A stretch of 64,000 bases of DNA, from contig CM029617.1 of the NCBI GenBank assembly GCA_017311315.1, forward strand, positions 2,150,681 through 2,214,680, read 5' to 3'. A program made the translations under genes and the position numbers. Source of the stretch: Dendrocalamus latiflorus (taxonomy: Eukaryota > Streptophyta > Magnoliopsida > Poales > Poaceae). Under the pieces are notes generated by a model. That model made no database searches, had not been told where the DNA came from, and worked only from the letters and a program-made list of their open reading frames with translations. Below are positions 44,150 through 57,250 of this stretch, piece by piece (positions within the stretch are counted from its first letter, which is position 1; every line of letters begins with the position of its first letter).

Positions 44150-45321
44150 CGCTACTACAAAAAGATCATTTTGGATAACTCATTACAGACGATTCAACAC
44201 AAACTGTCAGTGATAAAATTACCATAGACGGTTTTACAAGATAGACTGTCTAAGTTCACTGCGATAGAACGAACCGTTTGTGATGACATACTTATCACAT
44301 ATTGTTTTTATTCTAAACCGTCTGTGATATATCATAAACGGTTCAAAACAAAACCGTCTGTGCTATTTATATTTATCACAGACGATTTTTGTTTCAAACA
44401 GTCTGTGATGTATCACAAACGGTTCAGAACAAAAATCATCTGTAATGGCCTACTTATCACAAACGGATCTTTATTAAGAAATGTCTGTGATAATAATTTA
44501 ACTTACCTGTTCTCGCCGAATTTAAATTTTTCACTCATTTCGCTAAATTTGCTCTTTAGAATAGAAAGATCGGTTATTCTTATCATCACACTTCTCCTTC
44601 TCCACTCCTCTTTTCCTCATCTACTCTTCTCACTTCTCTTTCACTTTTTCTCGCTAAATTTTCCCTTAAAAATAGAATGCTTGGTCAATTACCACCCCAA
44701 GCTCCTCCGCTTCCGGTTGTGACACTATGGCTTACTGTATAAGATACTCTTGTTGTAAAAATGTCTTGTACAATGTCACCTTCGTGACACAATGGTGACG
44801 TTGCCGCCGTCAGCATCTGTTTCATCGTCGGTGATATACCCCCACCCTTCTCTCTATTTCTTGATGATTAGTTTTTATGATGATTGATGGATGGTTAGGG
44901 TTTCGATCATTATTGAAATTCATGTTTTATTGCAGGATTTGTTAATATGACACACATGGCTGCTAATAGATTAGGCGCAAACGACCACACCTTACGATCA
45001 CAGCATACGACCACGGGTTACGACCACGGCATACAGCCACGATTTATGACCACGTCAATCATAAATAGGTCTGTTTTTGGTTCATCTGTATTATCTGATT
45101 GCGCTATTTTATAGCGTAATTAGAGAATGTTGATGAGCTGAAGGAGGTCTATTTGTGATATTGTGAGAACACAATCACAGATAGTTTTTAACTAGAACCG
45201 TTCATGATAACTGTTATCATAGACATTTAAAAATTGTCTGCAATGTCCTTAGGATATTACTGATCCATAAGAATAGACGGTTCAGAAATTGTATATGATA
45301 AGTCTTTCCGTAGTAGTAGTG
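44150..45321. mobile_element. Small non-autonomous CACTA (En/Spm) element
   Basis: 1172 bp flanked by the 3-bp duplication CCA (44147-44149 and 45322-45324). Right end inverted reads CACTACTACTACGGAAAGAC; left end reads CGCTACTACAAAAAGATC, a one-base change of the CACTA terminus. Many copies of the subterminal motif ACAGACGGTT / AACCGTCTGTG occur in both orientations at 44200-44480 and 45160-45300, the transposase-binding pattern of this superfamily. The interior (44500-45150) has no transposase sequence. Confidence 0.88.
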
Positions 45322-48300
45322 CCAGGTCGTGATTAAAAGAAGAGACCTGTGCATAATTTACGCTGCAAGATTTGAAAGCTTGTCTCCGGACAGAATCCCA
45401 TAATCTGGCTCGTGCGGTCTTCATTAGGTTGTCCCTAACGATAAATTCCTTTCCACGTTCGAGATCACATCTCCTTGTCTGCCATCATCAAATGCAGCAA
45501 TCATATATTCTGAAGCCAGACGCATTCCGCTAGCTAGCTACCAACATTGAATTATAAGCTTTCCTTTCGAAAACATTTGAGTTATAAGCAAGCTCCATTA
45601 ATTCCTGGGCTCACTTGCCATTGAAAAGAACAAAAGGTACTCGTCGGTTAACCAAGTTATTGTCTAGTCTAAATGTGCCACTGTCTAATTGGCCTCATAC
45701 TAACGGACGACAAGTCACGACATCCTCATCATTCATCATGCCAATCTAGTGATATAATATTGGAGGAATGCCACCTGAATCACTGCTCTCCAACTGTGCC
45801 ATTTCCTCTGCATGATCACAAAGAACTTCTGTTTTTTTTCTCTGTTAAACCTAACACTTTGGTAAAAAGATTTGCCTTTGGTATGAATTGGCAATGGCAT
45901 GTAAATGCAAAAAAAAAAAAAAAAAAATCTTACCAGTTCGAGAATCAGTGCAACTGAAATCAAACTGTGGCGTGGAGGTTCCACAAAACATTTCATGTCA
46001 GGGAAGGAAGGGGTCCAATGGCTGGCCAAAGCTGGTTGTTCTGTTGTTGTCCTTGAGAAGCAATCATAGCAAAAGGAAAAGAACTTAAGCACTAGATGCT
46101 CACTTTCATCAAAGGAAGGCACAAAGTGCACAACCAAAAGCTACAAAAGAAACAGGATATGACAAAGACGGGGGCAAGGGAGCGGATAGCTTGACCCCAG
46201 AAGTGAGAAGAGGATTGTAGAATTCGAACAAAAGCTGAAACAAAGTCACCCTGGATTCGCTCAGAGGAATTAGAGCATATCAATTGAGAATCTCTTTCAA
46301 TTCACATATACAAATCCGTGATCAAAGCCTCCTTGGGCCCAGGAGGGTTTTGGCCTCTCTTTTGCTCAATTTTTCCGAGAGAAAGTACTAATTTCTACCC
46401 CTAAATGCTAAGCATATGTTGAGTTGGACTTCTCTTGCCAAGGTCTCGACTATGTTTTGTTAGACGGCCCTTTCTTTATTTTGCTTCAAGCTCCGCTACT
46501 GCGTAGAATGTGTATGATGCTAGCAATATAGGTACTCCGGATAAGTTGTAACTACTATGTTACAAGCCAAAGATCGTGTAACTACTATGCATGACATTGT
46601 GCATATCATCATCCGCCACTCAGTTCATTTGGACGGCCATTAGACCTCTACTTTATCTCCCCTTTTGTTTAACACTACTGTCTACACGCTGCAGAAAGAA
46701 AGAAGAGCACACGCGTGCCACAGAAACGGATCTTTCCGTTTGGCAACGTTACAAAGTGGATGCACTTTGTCTAGTCAAGTTCCTTGGTTTTTAGACGAAA
46801 AAATTGAGAAGAACACGCTTGCATTGCTGATTTGGTCCAACATAAAGTCCCACTATTGCGCATGAGCTACCTACTCCATTTTTCATTTCATTTTTATTTC
46901 GTCTCATTCACAACTGTCATAGCAACTCATCAAGGTCTTCGTCAAATAAACTCTTAACTCCTTTTTCTTTTGATATCAACTCAACCTCACTATTAATTTG
47001 CTTTGCATAAGAAGCCTATGTGTTAACCAGTCATTCGAACAGCTGAAGAGTTTAAATCGAAATGACGCCAATGTTTAAGCACCAATTCGCAGTTGGCAGT
47101 TGGTACTATTCCCCTTCCAGAGTCAAAAATGGAAAAGAAAAGAGAGCTAAATTCTCATATCACCAGATTAGCAGCACTCTATCAGTTTATCACTCCTGAA
47201 TTTGACATACTCAGTGAGGAACCAGCGTTGGCAGGGACGGATCCAGCACATAAGTACTGGGGTCATGGGACCCCGATGAAATGTCTCAAATTCTATAGAA
47301 AATTACTGTTCATTACTGTTTATCGGTAGAGATAACTCTATGATGCAATGGAGGTGACTCCAATAATCTTGGTACCACAACCCTGTCTCTTTTATTCTGA
47401 CAATCATAGTTTACCATAGACTAATAGATTCTAGAGGAAACACCAACGCAAGATCAAGATTTGCATTTGCAAGTCATCTGTTTCATTTGATAAAGAAGTA
47501 CCAACTCATCTCATGTTAACTCCCACCTACTTGTCTTTCGATCCAAGACTAACAGGAAATATATCCCATCTCCATTGAAACAGTGAGATGGATTAGACAC
47601 CAAATTAACTATTCATAATAATATAATTCCTAAATAAGAGAAGCATTTAGGCTGTTCCATTTCAGAAGTATCTTGTGGTCAAGAAATCCTTTGTGTAGTT
47701 TAATGATACCTCCATGTAGGATTGCTTATGATGTTAGCAATTCTTTTTCAGATGATATATAAGCAATTGATAAATGGCATAGAGAAAGCTCCCATAAGAA
47801 TATTACTCCTTGCAACATCTCTCTTTGGAACAGAGTCGTTAGTTAATGTAGGGCGAGTTCCAAATGGCCGACATCCTTTTCCTGCCATCTCTTTCAAGCT
47901 TTCTTATGGAGCACTATATTCTCTCTCTGAATTTGATCCATGGAGGATAGATGCAAGGCCCTCCAAAAGGAGGGAAAATGATGGGCAGACTGCAAAGCCA
48001 GAAGCAAATTTGTTCTACAATAATTCTACTTTTCCCTTCTCACTCTAGACCTGGAAGGAATATCCATATCCTCCTGAATCGAGGAGTTTGGAAGGATAAT
48101 ACAGCAAAAAAAACGGTGTTCAGCTACTGCCTTCCAGCCGCTGATTTGTTTTCTTCGGAATAAACACCGGCGGCGAGAGAAAGCGGCGGCGCCGAACCTT
48201 CCGAGCGGTGGGAGTTTAACCCGTGCGCCGCCGACGCGGACAAGCTCACCGGCGCGCACGCATCTTGACGCAGTTCCAACGGCGGGATCCGGCTCCGCGT

Positions 48301-48440
48301 GAGCCAGCGCTGAGTCTAGTCGGTGGACCGCTTGCCACGTGTGCACGGTGCCATCCAGTCAGCGCCACGTGGGTGAGACGGGGCTCCGTTAGCCAATAAC
48401 GGGTTACGCCTCTTCATCCGTGCATCGGACCCGTTAAAGC
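45322..48440. other. Intergenic DNA upstream of the MBR2-like gene
   Basis: 3.1 kb with no supported gene. Contains a poly-A run of about 20 at 45909-45929. The short open frame at 47722-48048 lacks any recognised motif. 48160-48440 is GC-rich and is probably the promoter-proximal region of the next gene. Confidence 0.5.
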
Positions 48441-48565
48441 GAGTAAATAAATCGCCTCGGATCTGACCAAACTGTCTCCGTCTGCACGCCGTCTCCTCCG
48501 ACTTCCACTCGCGAGGAAAGGAAAGGAAAAGAGAAGAGAAGGGGAGACGCCGCCGTTTCGAGGAG
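48440..48565 (+). promoter_or_regulatory. Probable core promoter and non-coding exon 1 of the MBR2-like gene
   Basis: A TATA-like TAAATAAAT lies near 48443, followed by a CT-rich stretch suited to a start site near 48475 and a GA-rich leader that ends at donor AGGAG|GTACG (48565/48566). The matching acceptor is TTGTAG at 49783, so a 1.2-kb leader intron would be removed. Long 5' UTR introns are usual for this gene type. Inferred from sequence only. Confidence 0.5.
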
Positions 48566-49837
48566 GTACGAAAATGGATTGAGGGATTCGTTTGATTAGT
48601 TAGGGGAGAAAGAAGCTTGGAATCCTCCCTTCTTTTGATCGTTTCCTCGTTTCGTAGGTGTAAATTCGAGGATTTTAGGACCCAAAGGTCGTTCCAACCC
48701 GTTCTTTCTTTCTTTCAATGACCTGTGGATATGTGTTGAATTTTTTGTGGGCGGCTGGGCTTCTTTGGCTGCTGATGTTCTTCTCGTTGGCTTGGTTTGT
48801 TTGGACTTTGGATTGGTCGATTTTGGTATATATTTCTTTTTTTAGTTTGGATAAACTTCCTATGTTGAATTTGTGATCATTTTTTATTCCAACAACCAGC
48901 AAATAATCTTTTATGTGTGTGTGAGCTGAGAGGTGGGATTCTTGAAATTTGTGGGCTCGATTATCTTCAATTGATTCAGAGGCCGTCGTGTTCATTCTGC
49001 GCTGGGATAAATTTGATAAGTGTCATATATCTTCTTATGCTATGTGGCTGTATCTTCTGCAAATTTATCTTCATTGGTGGAAATTGATCGATAGACCATT
49101 TTTTTAATAAATCGAAAGGAATTGCGTGATATGGGATGCTAGATAGACGAATAATGTTTGCACATGTTATAGTTATCGATGACCCAAGTGTTTTTATATA
49201 GTGTGTGGTCTCAAGACTGCCTTTTGTTTCAAGAAGGAAATTCTGAGTCATCATACCACAATCTAAACTGTTATGAAACTTTTGATCAAGATGTGTTCTT
49301 GATGTGGTAATTTCTATTGGTTGGATGATACAGAGCAAGATGGTAGCTGTATAGGCAAATAGTTAATATGACCTTATTTTAATCCTTTTAGTACATTTAA
49401 GGACATATTCACTTTTCCTTTTTTTTGTTCGCTTAAAAGGAAAGAAAGAAACGCAATTGTTGAGTTTGTAGCACTACTAGAATGTAATGGATCAGTTGAT
49501 TGATAGAAATTCATTAAACAAAGGTAAATATAGCACTCATGGAATGGAGTGGAGTTGAATATTCTTAATTAACAGTGGCTGCAAAGTTGGATTGTTTGGT
49601 GTCATTGGAGATTGGTAACATTACCTTCTTCACGGTTTCTTGCATGAAATGTATCATTTCTACTTTTCTAGATACGCCTTTTCATATGTGTTTAGGTTCT
49701 CTTTCCTATTGTTTGTTGCAACATTGATTCTCCAGTAGTTGTTTGTTTCTAACCTTTATAAAATTGTGGTTGCATAATTGTAGCACAAGTTGTATCGGAG
49801 AAGATATATACCCCTGTGTTTTGTGCTGCATTTTGGT

Positions 49838-52472
49838 ATGGAGGAGGATTCTGGTAGATCCACCACAACAATTGATTTTCTTAGAAGAGGTTCTGGTATC
49901 TCCTTGAGAAATCAAAGCAATGAGGAGAGGCCAAACCAGTACGGCAATAAGCTGGGGAACACCGCAAAGCTCAACCCTATGAAAGCCAGATGGGCTGACA
50001 ATAAGGAGAAGCCAAGATATTTACGTGACCCATTTCATTCATCAGGCTCTAAGGCTGCATCTGCAAGTTCTTCAAAAGCTCCTGTTAGAAAATATTATGA
50101 GGAAAAGCAAAGGCGGCCCTTTTTGGCAGAGGCAGACAATGCTGAAAGCAGTAACAGAAGAACTGAGGCCAACCGTCTGCAGAGTAGCAAGAAAGCTGTT
50201 GTTGAGGAGGGTGGGCATTCATATGTTCAGCAGACCGAGCCAGAAGATTCATTCTCCACATCAACTACTGGAGGAGATCAGCTAGCAGAACTTGATCCTG
50301 AAGTTTTAGATTCTTCTGTTTCTTCAGGGATTTCTCCACATGCAGTTGATTCCATTGTCAGAAATACTGCATTGAGAACTAAACCACGTAGGCAGAAGGA
50401 TAAAGAAGAATTGAGTATGGGTAGACCTCAAACCACATCTACTTTTGTTCATCGGCCTACTATACCTCGAAATTCTAACATTGGCGTGAAATCATCAAAT
50501 GGTGCTGGTACTGGAGTACAGAGACGTGGTCTAAAAAATCTTGGTTGCACATCAATATCTGATGTTTTGTCGTCCAACTGTTCTTCATCTAATGCTTTTC
50601 ATAATAAGAGGGTTGACATTATGAGAAAGAGGACTTCTGATGGAGAGGGTTCTTCAAGATCAAGGGGCTTAAATGGACAGTCTACTTTAGGTCATTCACC
50701 TTTCATGTACCCTGGCATTACTGGTCCTAGAGTTAGAGCTGCTGAACAATCAGCTTCTCAACAAACAATAAGGACTAGCAGCAGAAGTATTCAGGATTCT
50801 GCAGGTTCAGTAAGGACTAGACGACCTACTACTCAGCACGCTAGGGTGAGGATGCCGGATGAAAGAGAGGATGGCGTGTTTGCTCTGCGTGAGACTGTTA
50901 CAAGGGTTCGCCAACCAGATTGGGCTCGTTTTTCCTTGGATGAAGTTTCCCCAGAGAGATTAACAAGGCCTTTTTCTGTGGAATTGCCTCATGCAATCTA
51001 CTCATCTAGTCGTCAAGGCTCAAGTAATCGGACAGCAAGGTGCAGATCAAGTTCTCGTCCTGAGGAAAGCCCTCCACAAATGTTTCATGGTCTGCTGGGT
51101 GAGAGAGATGGCTACAGGCGCATAAACATGGAAGGAATTGCAGAGGTTATTTTCCAAACACTTGACGAATTGTTGTGACTATGCGCTTAGGTTTTGTTTG
51201 GGATGAAATTGATCAAATTATTATAGATCTAAAATATACTGTCTTTGATTAGCTGCTATGATGTCTTCATATGTGAAAGAAATACGAGTTGATATATGGC
51301 GTATTTACTTTGTGCAGGTGTTGCTAGCGTTGGACAGGATTGAACAAGATGATCAATTGACTTATGAGGTCAGTCCTTTACATTGTTTTACATTTTTGCT
51401 CTTGTTGCCAACCTGGCACTGAAATGTATTCTGGATGAAAATATTGGCAGCAATTGCTGGTGCTGGAAACTAATCTGTTCCTTAGTGGCCTTGGCTTGCA
51501 CGATCAGCATAGAGATATGAGAATGGATATTGACAACATGTCTTATGAGGTATAACTTTCATCATGTTGATTCTGCCGCAAGGGTTTGATTAGAGTAGCT
51601 CTTTTCTTTGTTAAGAATTGATACTCCATTATTTACTCATTCAGTGTGTTCATCTAAATTTTAAATAGATTTATCTGCTCATCTGGCTCAGACCTCAGAA
51701 ACTGCTGTGTTTTGTCTCACTTTTGTTTTGCTCAGGAACTATTAGCACTAGAGGAGCGAATTGGCTCTGTGAGCACTGCCCTTTCTGAAGAGCAATTTGC
51801 GAAGTGTCTCAATCAAAGTGTGTATAAACCAACAAACTCAGAGCTAGAAGTGAACAGAGCTGTAGTAGATGATGTCAAATGCAGCATATGTCAGGTATTT
51901 CTATTACTCAAGGATGCTATCATTTCTGTGCACATTTGTTGAAAATGTTTACTACTGTTCTAATTGTAAAGTTGATAATGCTGCTTGATGTTATGCCACA
52001 ACTGTTGGTGTGTTCATTGCTTCTTTTTTTCTATTAAAATAAAACTCCCCTGGTTGACATGGCATAGGCCAATTGGAAGGGGAAAAATAAGGTATTATAA
52101 AGCATAGTTACATAGGGTGCACAAAGGTAAGTAAAGAAATGATAACTTCTGCTGTGGAAGATTGTATCTAGGATTCATGTTTTACACACACTACAATCTC
52201 TCAATCATTTGAATTTGATTTGTCCCATTCATTTAGACATTACTATTTTTATAATGAACAACTATTTCTTCGGATACCGCATGGTTATTATTTTGTGCTG
52301 CTTGTGTTACAACCGACAGGAGGAATACATTGAGGGTGAAGAAGTTGGTAGGATGCAGTGTGAGCATCAGTACCATGTGTCCTGCATTCATGATTGGCTT
52401 AGACAGAAGAACTGGTGTCCAATATGCAAAGCTTCAGCAGTACCTTCGGAGACAGACAAGGGAGACGCATGA
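49838..52472 (+). CDS. MBR2-like RING-H2 E3 ubiquitin-protein ligase (five coding exons)
   Basis: Coding exons 49838-51145, 51318-51368, 51451-51549, 51736-51894 and 52320-52472, all joined in phase 0 with GT-AG borders, give 589 residues. The first exon could be read through to a stop at 51176, but splicing after GIAE restores the family text GIAEVLLALDRIEQ. Residues 1-430 are Ser/Arg-rich and probably disordered. Residues 437-520 form the conserved helical region (LTYEQLLVLETNL, HRDMRMDIDNMSYEELLALE ERIG). RING-H2 at 535-575: CSIC...C553-H555...H558...C561...C572PIC575, all eight zinc ligands present. Relatives MBR1/MBR2 in Arabidopsis ubiquitinate the Mediator subunit PFT1/MED25 and affect flowering; that role here is inference. 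Start chosen at the second ATG because MEEDSGR fits the family and the upstream in-frame ATG (49790) lies in leader sequence. Confidence 0.9.
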
Positions 52473-53516
52473 ATCTAGGTTGTTCAAACTCTTAAATATT
52501 ATGAATTTATTATGAAACAGTGTTATACATTGTAGACGCTGACTCAATTCACTCCAACTTGTGAATATGATAAATTATTTCTCTCTTGGAAACCCCTGTA
52601 ATTTTTTGTTACGCATCTGGTTCTCTTCACAGTACACGTCACTTGCCATCAGATAAAGAGACTAAAAGGATCCTTCTGAAATAAGAATTCTGCTTGATTG
52701 GTTGGACTATGCTCACAGTAATCAAAATTCTGCTGGGTTGGGATTTTAATTAAAATCCATACACTTCTGCTGCTACCTTATGTATGATTTGCAGATAAAG
52801 GTGTTATTTATTACTGAAAGAGGGAAATGTTCGTCATGAATTGTACAAGTGGCAATTGTGATGGGTGTATGCTGTATACTTGTGGTGACTAGTATGTGAA
52901 TTACCCTGTTGACATCACTGAAGGCTTGAAGAGGCAGGTAGGCCTATAAACAACTTCAGTCCGAGTCGATCTCGAGTGTTCATTTCAGCATGTGAAAAAC
53001 TTTGGATCTACTATCAATAAAGACAATAATAATCACCAAATAGCAGGGCATGGCATAGTGGAATCATAGAACTTGATGGTTGGATTATACTCTGGTTACC
53101 AAAAGGATCTGCCATTCACTTATTTGAAGATAGTTGTTGGTTCTTCAGTTCCTTTATTTCTTGCTAGTTACTTTGCTTGTACTAAACTGTTCGCTAACTA
53201 GCAGTTTGCTGTTGTTTAGCCCATGATACAATTCCTTTCAGTTTGTTTGATCTTGATGTGTGCCTCTGATCTTTCTGATGATTATCTGCACAGACTGATG
53301 ATACTCTTGTACAAAAAGTGATCTGTTTCTTGCTTTCTTTTTTCATTTCCCCTGCTATCATAACTCGTGCTGTACTGTTGTCATGACTCCAATTCCTGCC
53401 AGTACAGCTGACAAAAGAAAACATGATCAGGTCTTCTGGGAAACAGTGGAAGCTAGGTGATGGTGACGGGGTGAAGTTGAATTGCCAGGACAATGAGGAC
53501 TACGTGCTGCTATGAT

Positions 53517-53558
<42 letters not shown>

Positions 53559-54509
53559 CAAAGTGGAACCTTTTTGCAGTTCAATTATTCAGGTTCTTCC
53601 CAACTTCTGAAACTCCAGCTTTTATTGATACTCTTTGAGACTGCTGCGAGTCCCCAAAAAATTCTGAAGTAGCCTTTCTTAGCCTTTCTGCAAGTTGGCT
53701 GTTAGGCTGATTCATTGTTGGCATGCTGCAACATATTTAGGCTTCCTAATTCTGAGGCCCAATAGTACTTTGTATACATTTCTAACTGCAGCCCAATATC
53801 GATCACTCTTGTTTACCTTTGGATGAAGCATGAACGGCGTTGCTTTGGTTAAGTCTGGTTTGAGTTGGGACGATTTGTAGGACTCCAAAACCTTGAGATC
53901 TACACTTACGAATTTGATTGGAGAATACTGCATGGTGAGTTAAAATGGTTGCTGTAAAATAAAAGGGTCAATAGGCTGGTGCAACCCAAATTGTTTCTTT
54001 TTTCTTTTGGTAATTTTTTGAGTTAGTTTAACAAGCCTAAAACTCCCAGTATCAGTTGCTAAAAAAGTTGTAAACATGCATTTGGGGCTTATTAAACGTG
54101 GAAGAAATTCCCTCACTTTTCTCTTCATCGGTGTCAGCATTACAGTCTCTGTTTTGTTAGCCTCCGGTTTGCTATGCTGCAGCTTACTAGATAAGCATCC
54201 TTCATTTTCTTGGTAGACCAGCCGAAATAAATACGAAAATTGAGAGGTACTGCTCCTATCATTTTTGGGGACTATGTTCCGGATACTCTTTTTTTGTATC
54301 ATTCTTATGTTCCCCTATCATAATTACAAAATAAATGGACACTTTCTACTCGTACAAATAACAGTTCAGCGAGCAGAATATTTTCTTAGGACAATGAACA
54401 ATTTGAGGAACCCACAGTTTTATAGCAACTTTATGGCAGATGTACGGCCATTAAGACTGGTGGTATTAGATAATCTATGGGTGGGTTCTTTTGGGATATA
54501 AATAATGTT
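52473..54509. other. 3' flank of the MBR2-like gene
   Basis: About 2 kb, including the gene's 3' UTR (no single convincing poly-A signal picked) and a (GA)17 microsatellite at 53521-53554. Short open frames on the minus strand at 53712-54302 have no recognised motif. Confidence 0.5.
53521..53554 (+). repeat. (GA)17 microsatellite
   Basis: Uninterrupted GA dinucleotide run of 34 bases. Confidence 0.97.
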
Positions 54510-54680
54510 TTTTGGCTTAAATTTTTGAGTTTTGCTTGTTCACATAGAGTACAGAGAGATATTCGCGTGCGATTTTAACCAATATAGATGAAATCAAGAT
54601 AGTGTCTACTATAATCGACTTGTAGATCTCACCTTAAAAAGACACTTTGTTTAAAAGCTAGTTACTGTAAAAAGTCAAGC
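54510..54680 (+). repeat. MITE-like repeat, family M1, copy 3
   Basis: Shares with copies 1 and 2 a TTAAATTTTTGAGTTTT start, ATAGATGAAATC centre, CTCACCTTAAAA and AGCTAGTTACTGTA end. Directly left of the inverted-repeat element at 54745. Confidence 0.5.
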
Positions 54681-55714
54681 TATTAGCCCAAAAAAGGGAG
54701 CCTATGTCGTCATTCAATAAGGATTCGCAATGCAATAGATAGTACAAAATCTGATAATTTTTAAAGTAAACTATGTTTAATCGTTTTACACAAATAAACC
54801 AACGCTTATTTTTTAACAGAGATAACCTATACTCGCACGTGCAATACGTGACTGGGCCCAATCACATTGTAGCCATGTGACCGAGACCCAGTCGCACTCA
54901 CGTTGCGCGATTGGAGGCCTAGTCGCGCTCACGTTAGGCGATTGAAGCCACCAACACCCAAGCGGAACGAAAGGTTGACGTGAAGCCATGTTGGTCAATC
55001 ACGGCACCACAGCCCAACTGAGGCTACCAGCCGTGGCACCATTGCGCGACTGAGGCCTCACATGCTCCAGTCTTGTAGTGGTTGTGCGATTGGCGCCCAT
55101 ATAAGGTTGAAATTCAATCGAAAATATCATTTTAATTCGAAAAAAAGATAGAGGGAGGAGAGGAGGAGAGGGGAAGAGAGGAGAAGAGAGGAAGGGGGAA
55201 GGGGAGGGGAGGAGGAGGCTCCGCCGTCTACTTCTGCGTACTCGCTTCTTTTGCGGTTAGTTCTCATTGCTTTGTAATTTCTTGGTTGTTTCGATGAAAA
55301 ACATGGTTAGTTAACAATAACAAACATAGATTAATGGTAAAACTAGGGTTGTTAGTTATAGATACCCATTTTTAGTGGTAGTGTTGCCTAAATCCATGTT
55401 TTTTTTGCCTATTGTAGTGTATGAACGGTTAGTTAGCCCCATTTGTAGATCGATTAGTGCAAGACCTAGGTTGGTTAGGTTTAGATGCGCATGAGTTATG
55501 GATATGAGTTTAGGTCATTTGTATGTTGTAATAAAAAAAATTATTTGAACATTTGTAGTTGTGTTGTAGGATTGTAGATGAAACAAAGAACATTTCGATA
55601 TACATGGTATGACTTATTCGTGCAGGGTGTAGTTTACTTTGGTTTTCATGAGGCTTGATGTAGAAGGTGTAATTTCTGTAATTTCGTTGCGTTCTGAATA
55701 TTTTGGGTCATGTG

Positions 55715-56289
55715 GCAGATATGTCAGGTCAACATGCTTTTAGAGTATATTATGGGCAAGGCGAAGTTTGCGAGGGGTCGTATAGGGTTGATTTGAGCAG
55801 TTTCCCGCATACCACACTGTTTCACCCATACATGGACAATCTTGAAATTGGGAAGGTGCTTACCCAGGCAATCTTGAAATCGAGGAGGTGCTACTATAGC
55901 TGACTTATAGCTTCTTGCTGGACCCAACGCTGTACGGTGTTACTATGAAATGCATATGGAGTCATTTTGCAGAAGTCATCCATTGGGAGTTGAGGCCTAT
56001 TGAGCGAACGGAGTCATGGAGGTAGTACTTGGGAGTGTGCAGGCGCCATGGCTATGAATGCGTCCTGTTGATGTAGGTCTATGTGAAGCAAAGTTCAATT
56101 ACAATTGATAGTGACCATGAAGTGGGGGAGAGTAGTGTAGGTTTGCAGGTGGAGGTTGAGGATGGTAGGACATAGGATGATGGTGGAGATGTAGTTGAGA
56201 CCGAAGATAGCCATGTTGAACCTAGCGGACAGGCGGACGAAGGAGAGGATGTTGAATTTATAATGGATGACTTGGAGCAGGAAGATTAG
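55715..56289 (+). pseudogene. MuDR-type transposase N-terminal relic
   Basis: Frame begins MSGQHAFRVYYGQGEVCEGS and VDLSSFPHTTLFHPY, the start typical of MURA-like transposases in grasses, a stop after RRCYYS, then pieces including RPIERTESWR, CRRHGYECVLL, and an acidic tail VVETEDSHVEPSGQADEGED ending at a stop near 56289. At least four stops or shifts. A polypurine leader (55140-55222) precedes it. The catalytic DDE region is absent. Confidence 0.55.
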
Positions 56290-56759
56290 AGGGCCAGGGA
56301 GATGGACAGGGAAATCAGTAGTAGCACTTTTGTAGTATTTTGCACCTTATTGTCCATGTACTTCGTGGATCTCATTTACTATTGCGTGCTATGATTTTCT
56401 TGATGTTATGCTCTTCTTTGTTATTGTTTATGTCCTATTCTTGTATGACATCCCCTGGTCGACAGCGTGACACGAGGGGCATACTATTACGACTACACAT
56501 CCTCCCTTATTCAGCATCGTGACATAGGGGAATGCTAACACCACGCACTACAGCTCGTACAAGTTGAATATCTAGCATGGCAAGGTATGATTCCAAGCCC
56601 AGCATAATTTGACAGTAATGATGGGAGTTACATGGTGCGCAAGGTACGGTTAGATGCATTTGTTTGCCTAGCTACTCATAAACTTGAATCATCAACCCGA
56701 ACTATAGCTAAGATGCATGTGCGTCTTTCGGAATAGAAAATACTTGCAGAATGGAAAGA

Positions 56760-57250
56760 AAGTTAGGCTTGTGGACATACATTCTACTGCCCCCTACAGG
56801 CACGCTCCTTCCTCACAGCGACCTCATCCCAGTACTCGTCTATAAAAGTCTCTAGTTGCTTGCTAGTCTCCTCAGCCTTGCGTGTCTCCTCCTAAAACTT
56901 GTGAAGCTTCTCCCTCTCCTCCTTCTGTTTCCTCTCGCTGTACTCCTCTTCATTTTTGTTCACTGCAACAACATGTCCGGTCTTCTTTAACCGACATCCA
57001 GTTCAGGTTGCACCTTCGTATTCCCCTACCATAGAACAATGAGTTAGTGATATAAGGTATGATGAATATCCGGATGGAAGACTAACCTTATTGTTCCCAC
57101 ACTAGAAGGCAAATTGAGCAAATGCATCGGTGTCGTGGGTTTTTGTGTAGATAGCTAGAACATTGCAACAACACTTTGGCCATCGAGGGTTCATCAGTTC
57201 TTCTGCCTTCCCTTTTTCCTTCGTGGATGAGGATCCAACATCGGCCGTTG
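56760..57250 (-). pseudogene. GRF-finger, coiled-coil relic in element B
   Basis: Minus-strand pieces: GSSSTKEKGKAEELMNPRWP, then KCCCNVLAIYTKTHDTDAFA and CGNNK, similar in order to GRF zinc fingers, and farther on a charged coil with EETRKAEETSKQLETFIDEY. Stops occur between them. Same gene type as the relic at 41121-41897 though divergent. Confidence 0.4.

Noticed and set aside
45909..45929. Poly-A run that could mark a SINE or retrogene tail
   Set aside because: No A/B box promoter or retrogene sequence upstream and no TSD; treated as a simple repeat.
47722..48048. 108-residue open frame with hydrophobic start
   Set aside because: No recognised family and no splice or promoter support near it.
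49790..51178. 462-residue single-exon reading of the MBR2-like gene
   Set aside because: The conserved helical and RING parts lie in downstream exons; a donor after GIAE at 51145 restores the family sequence.
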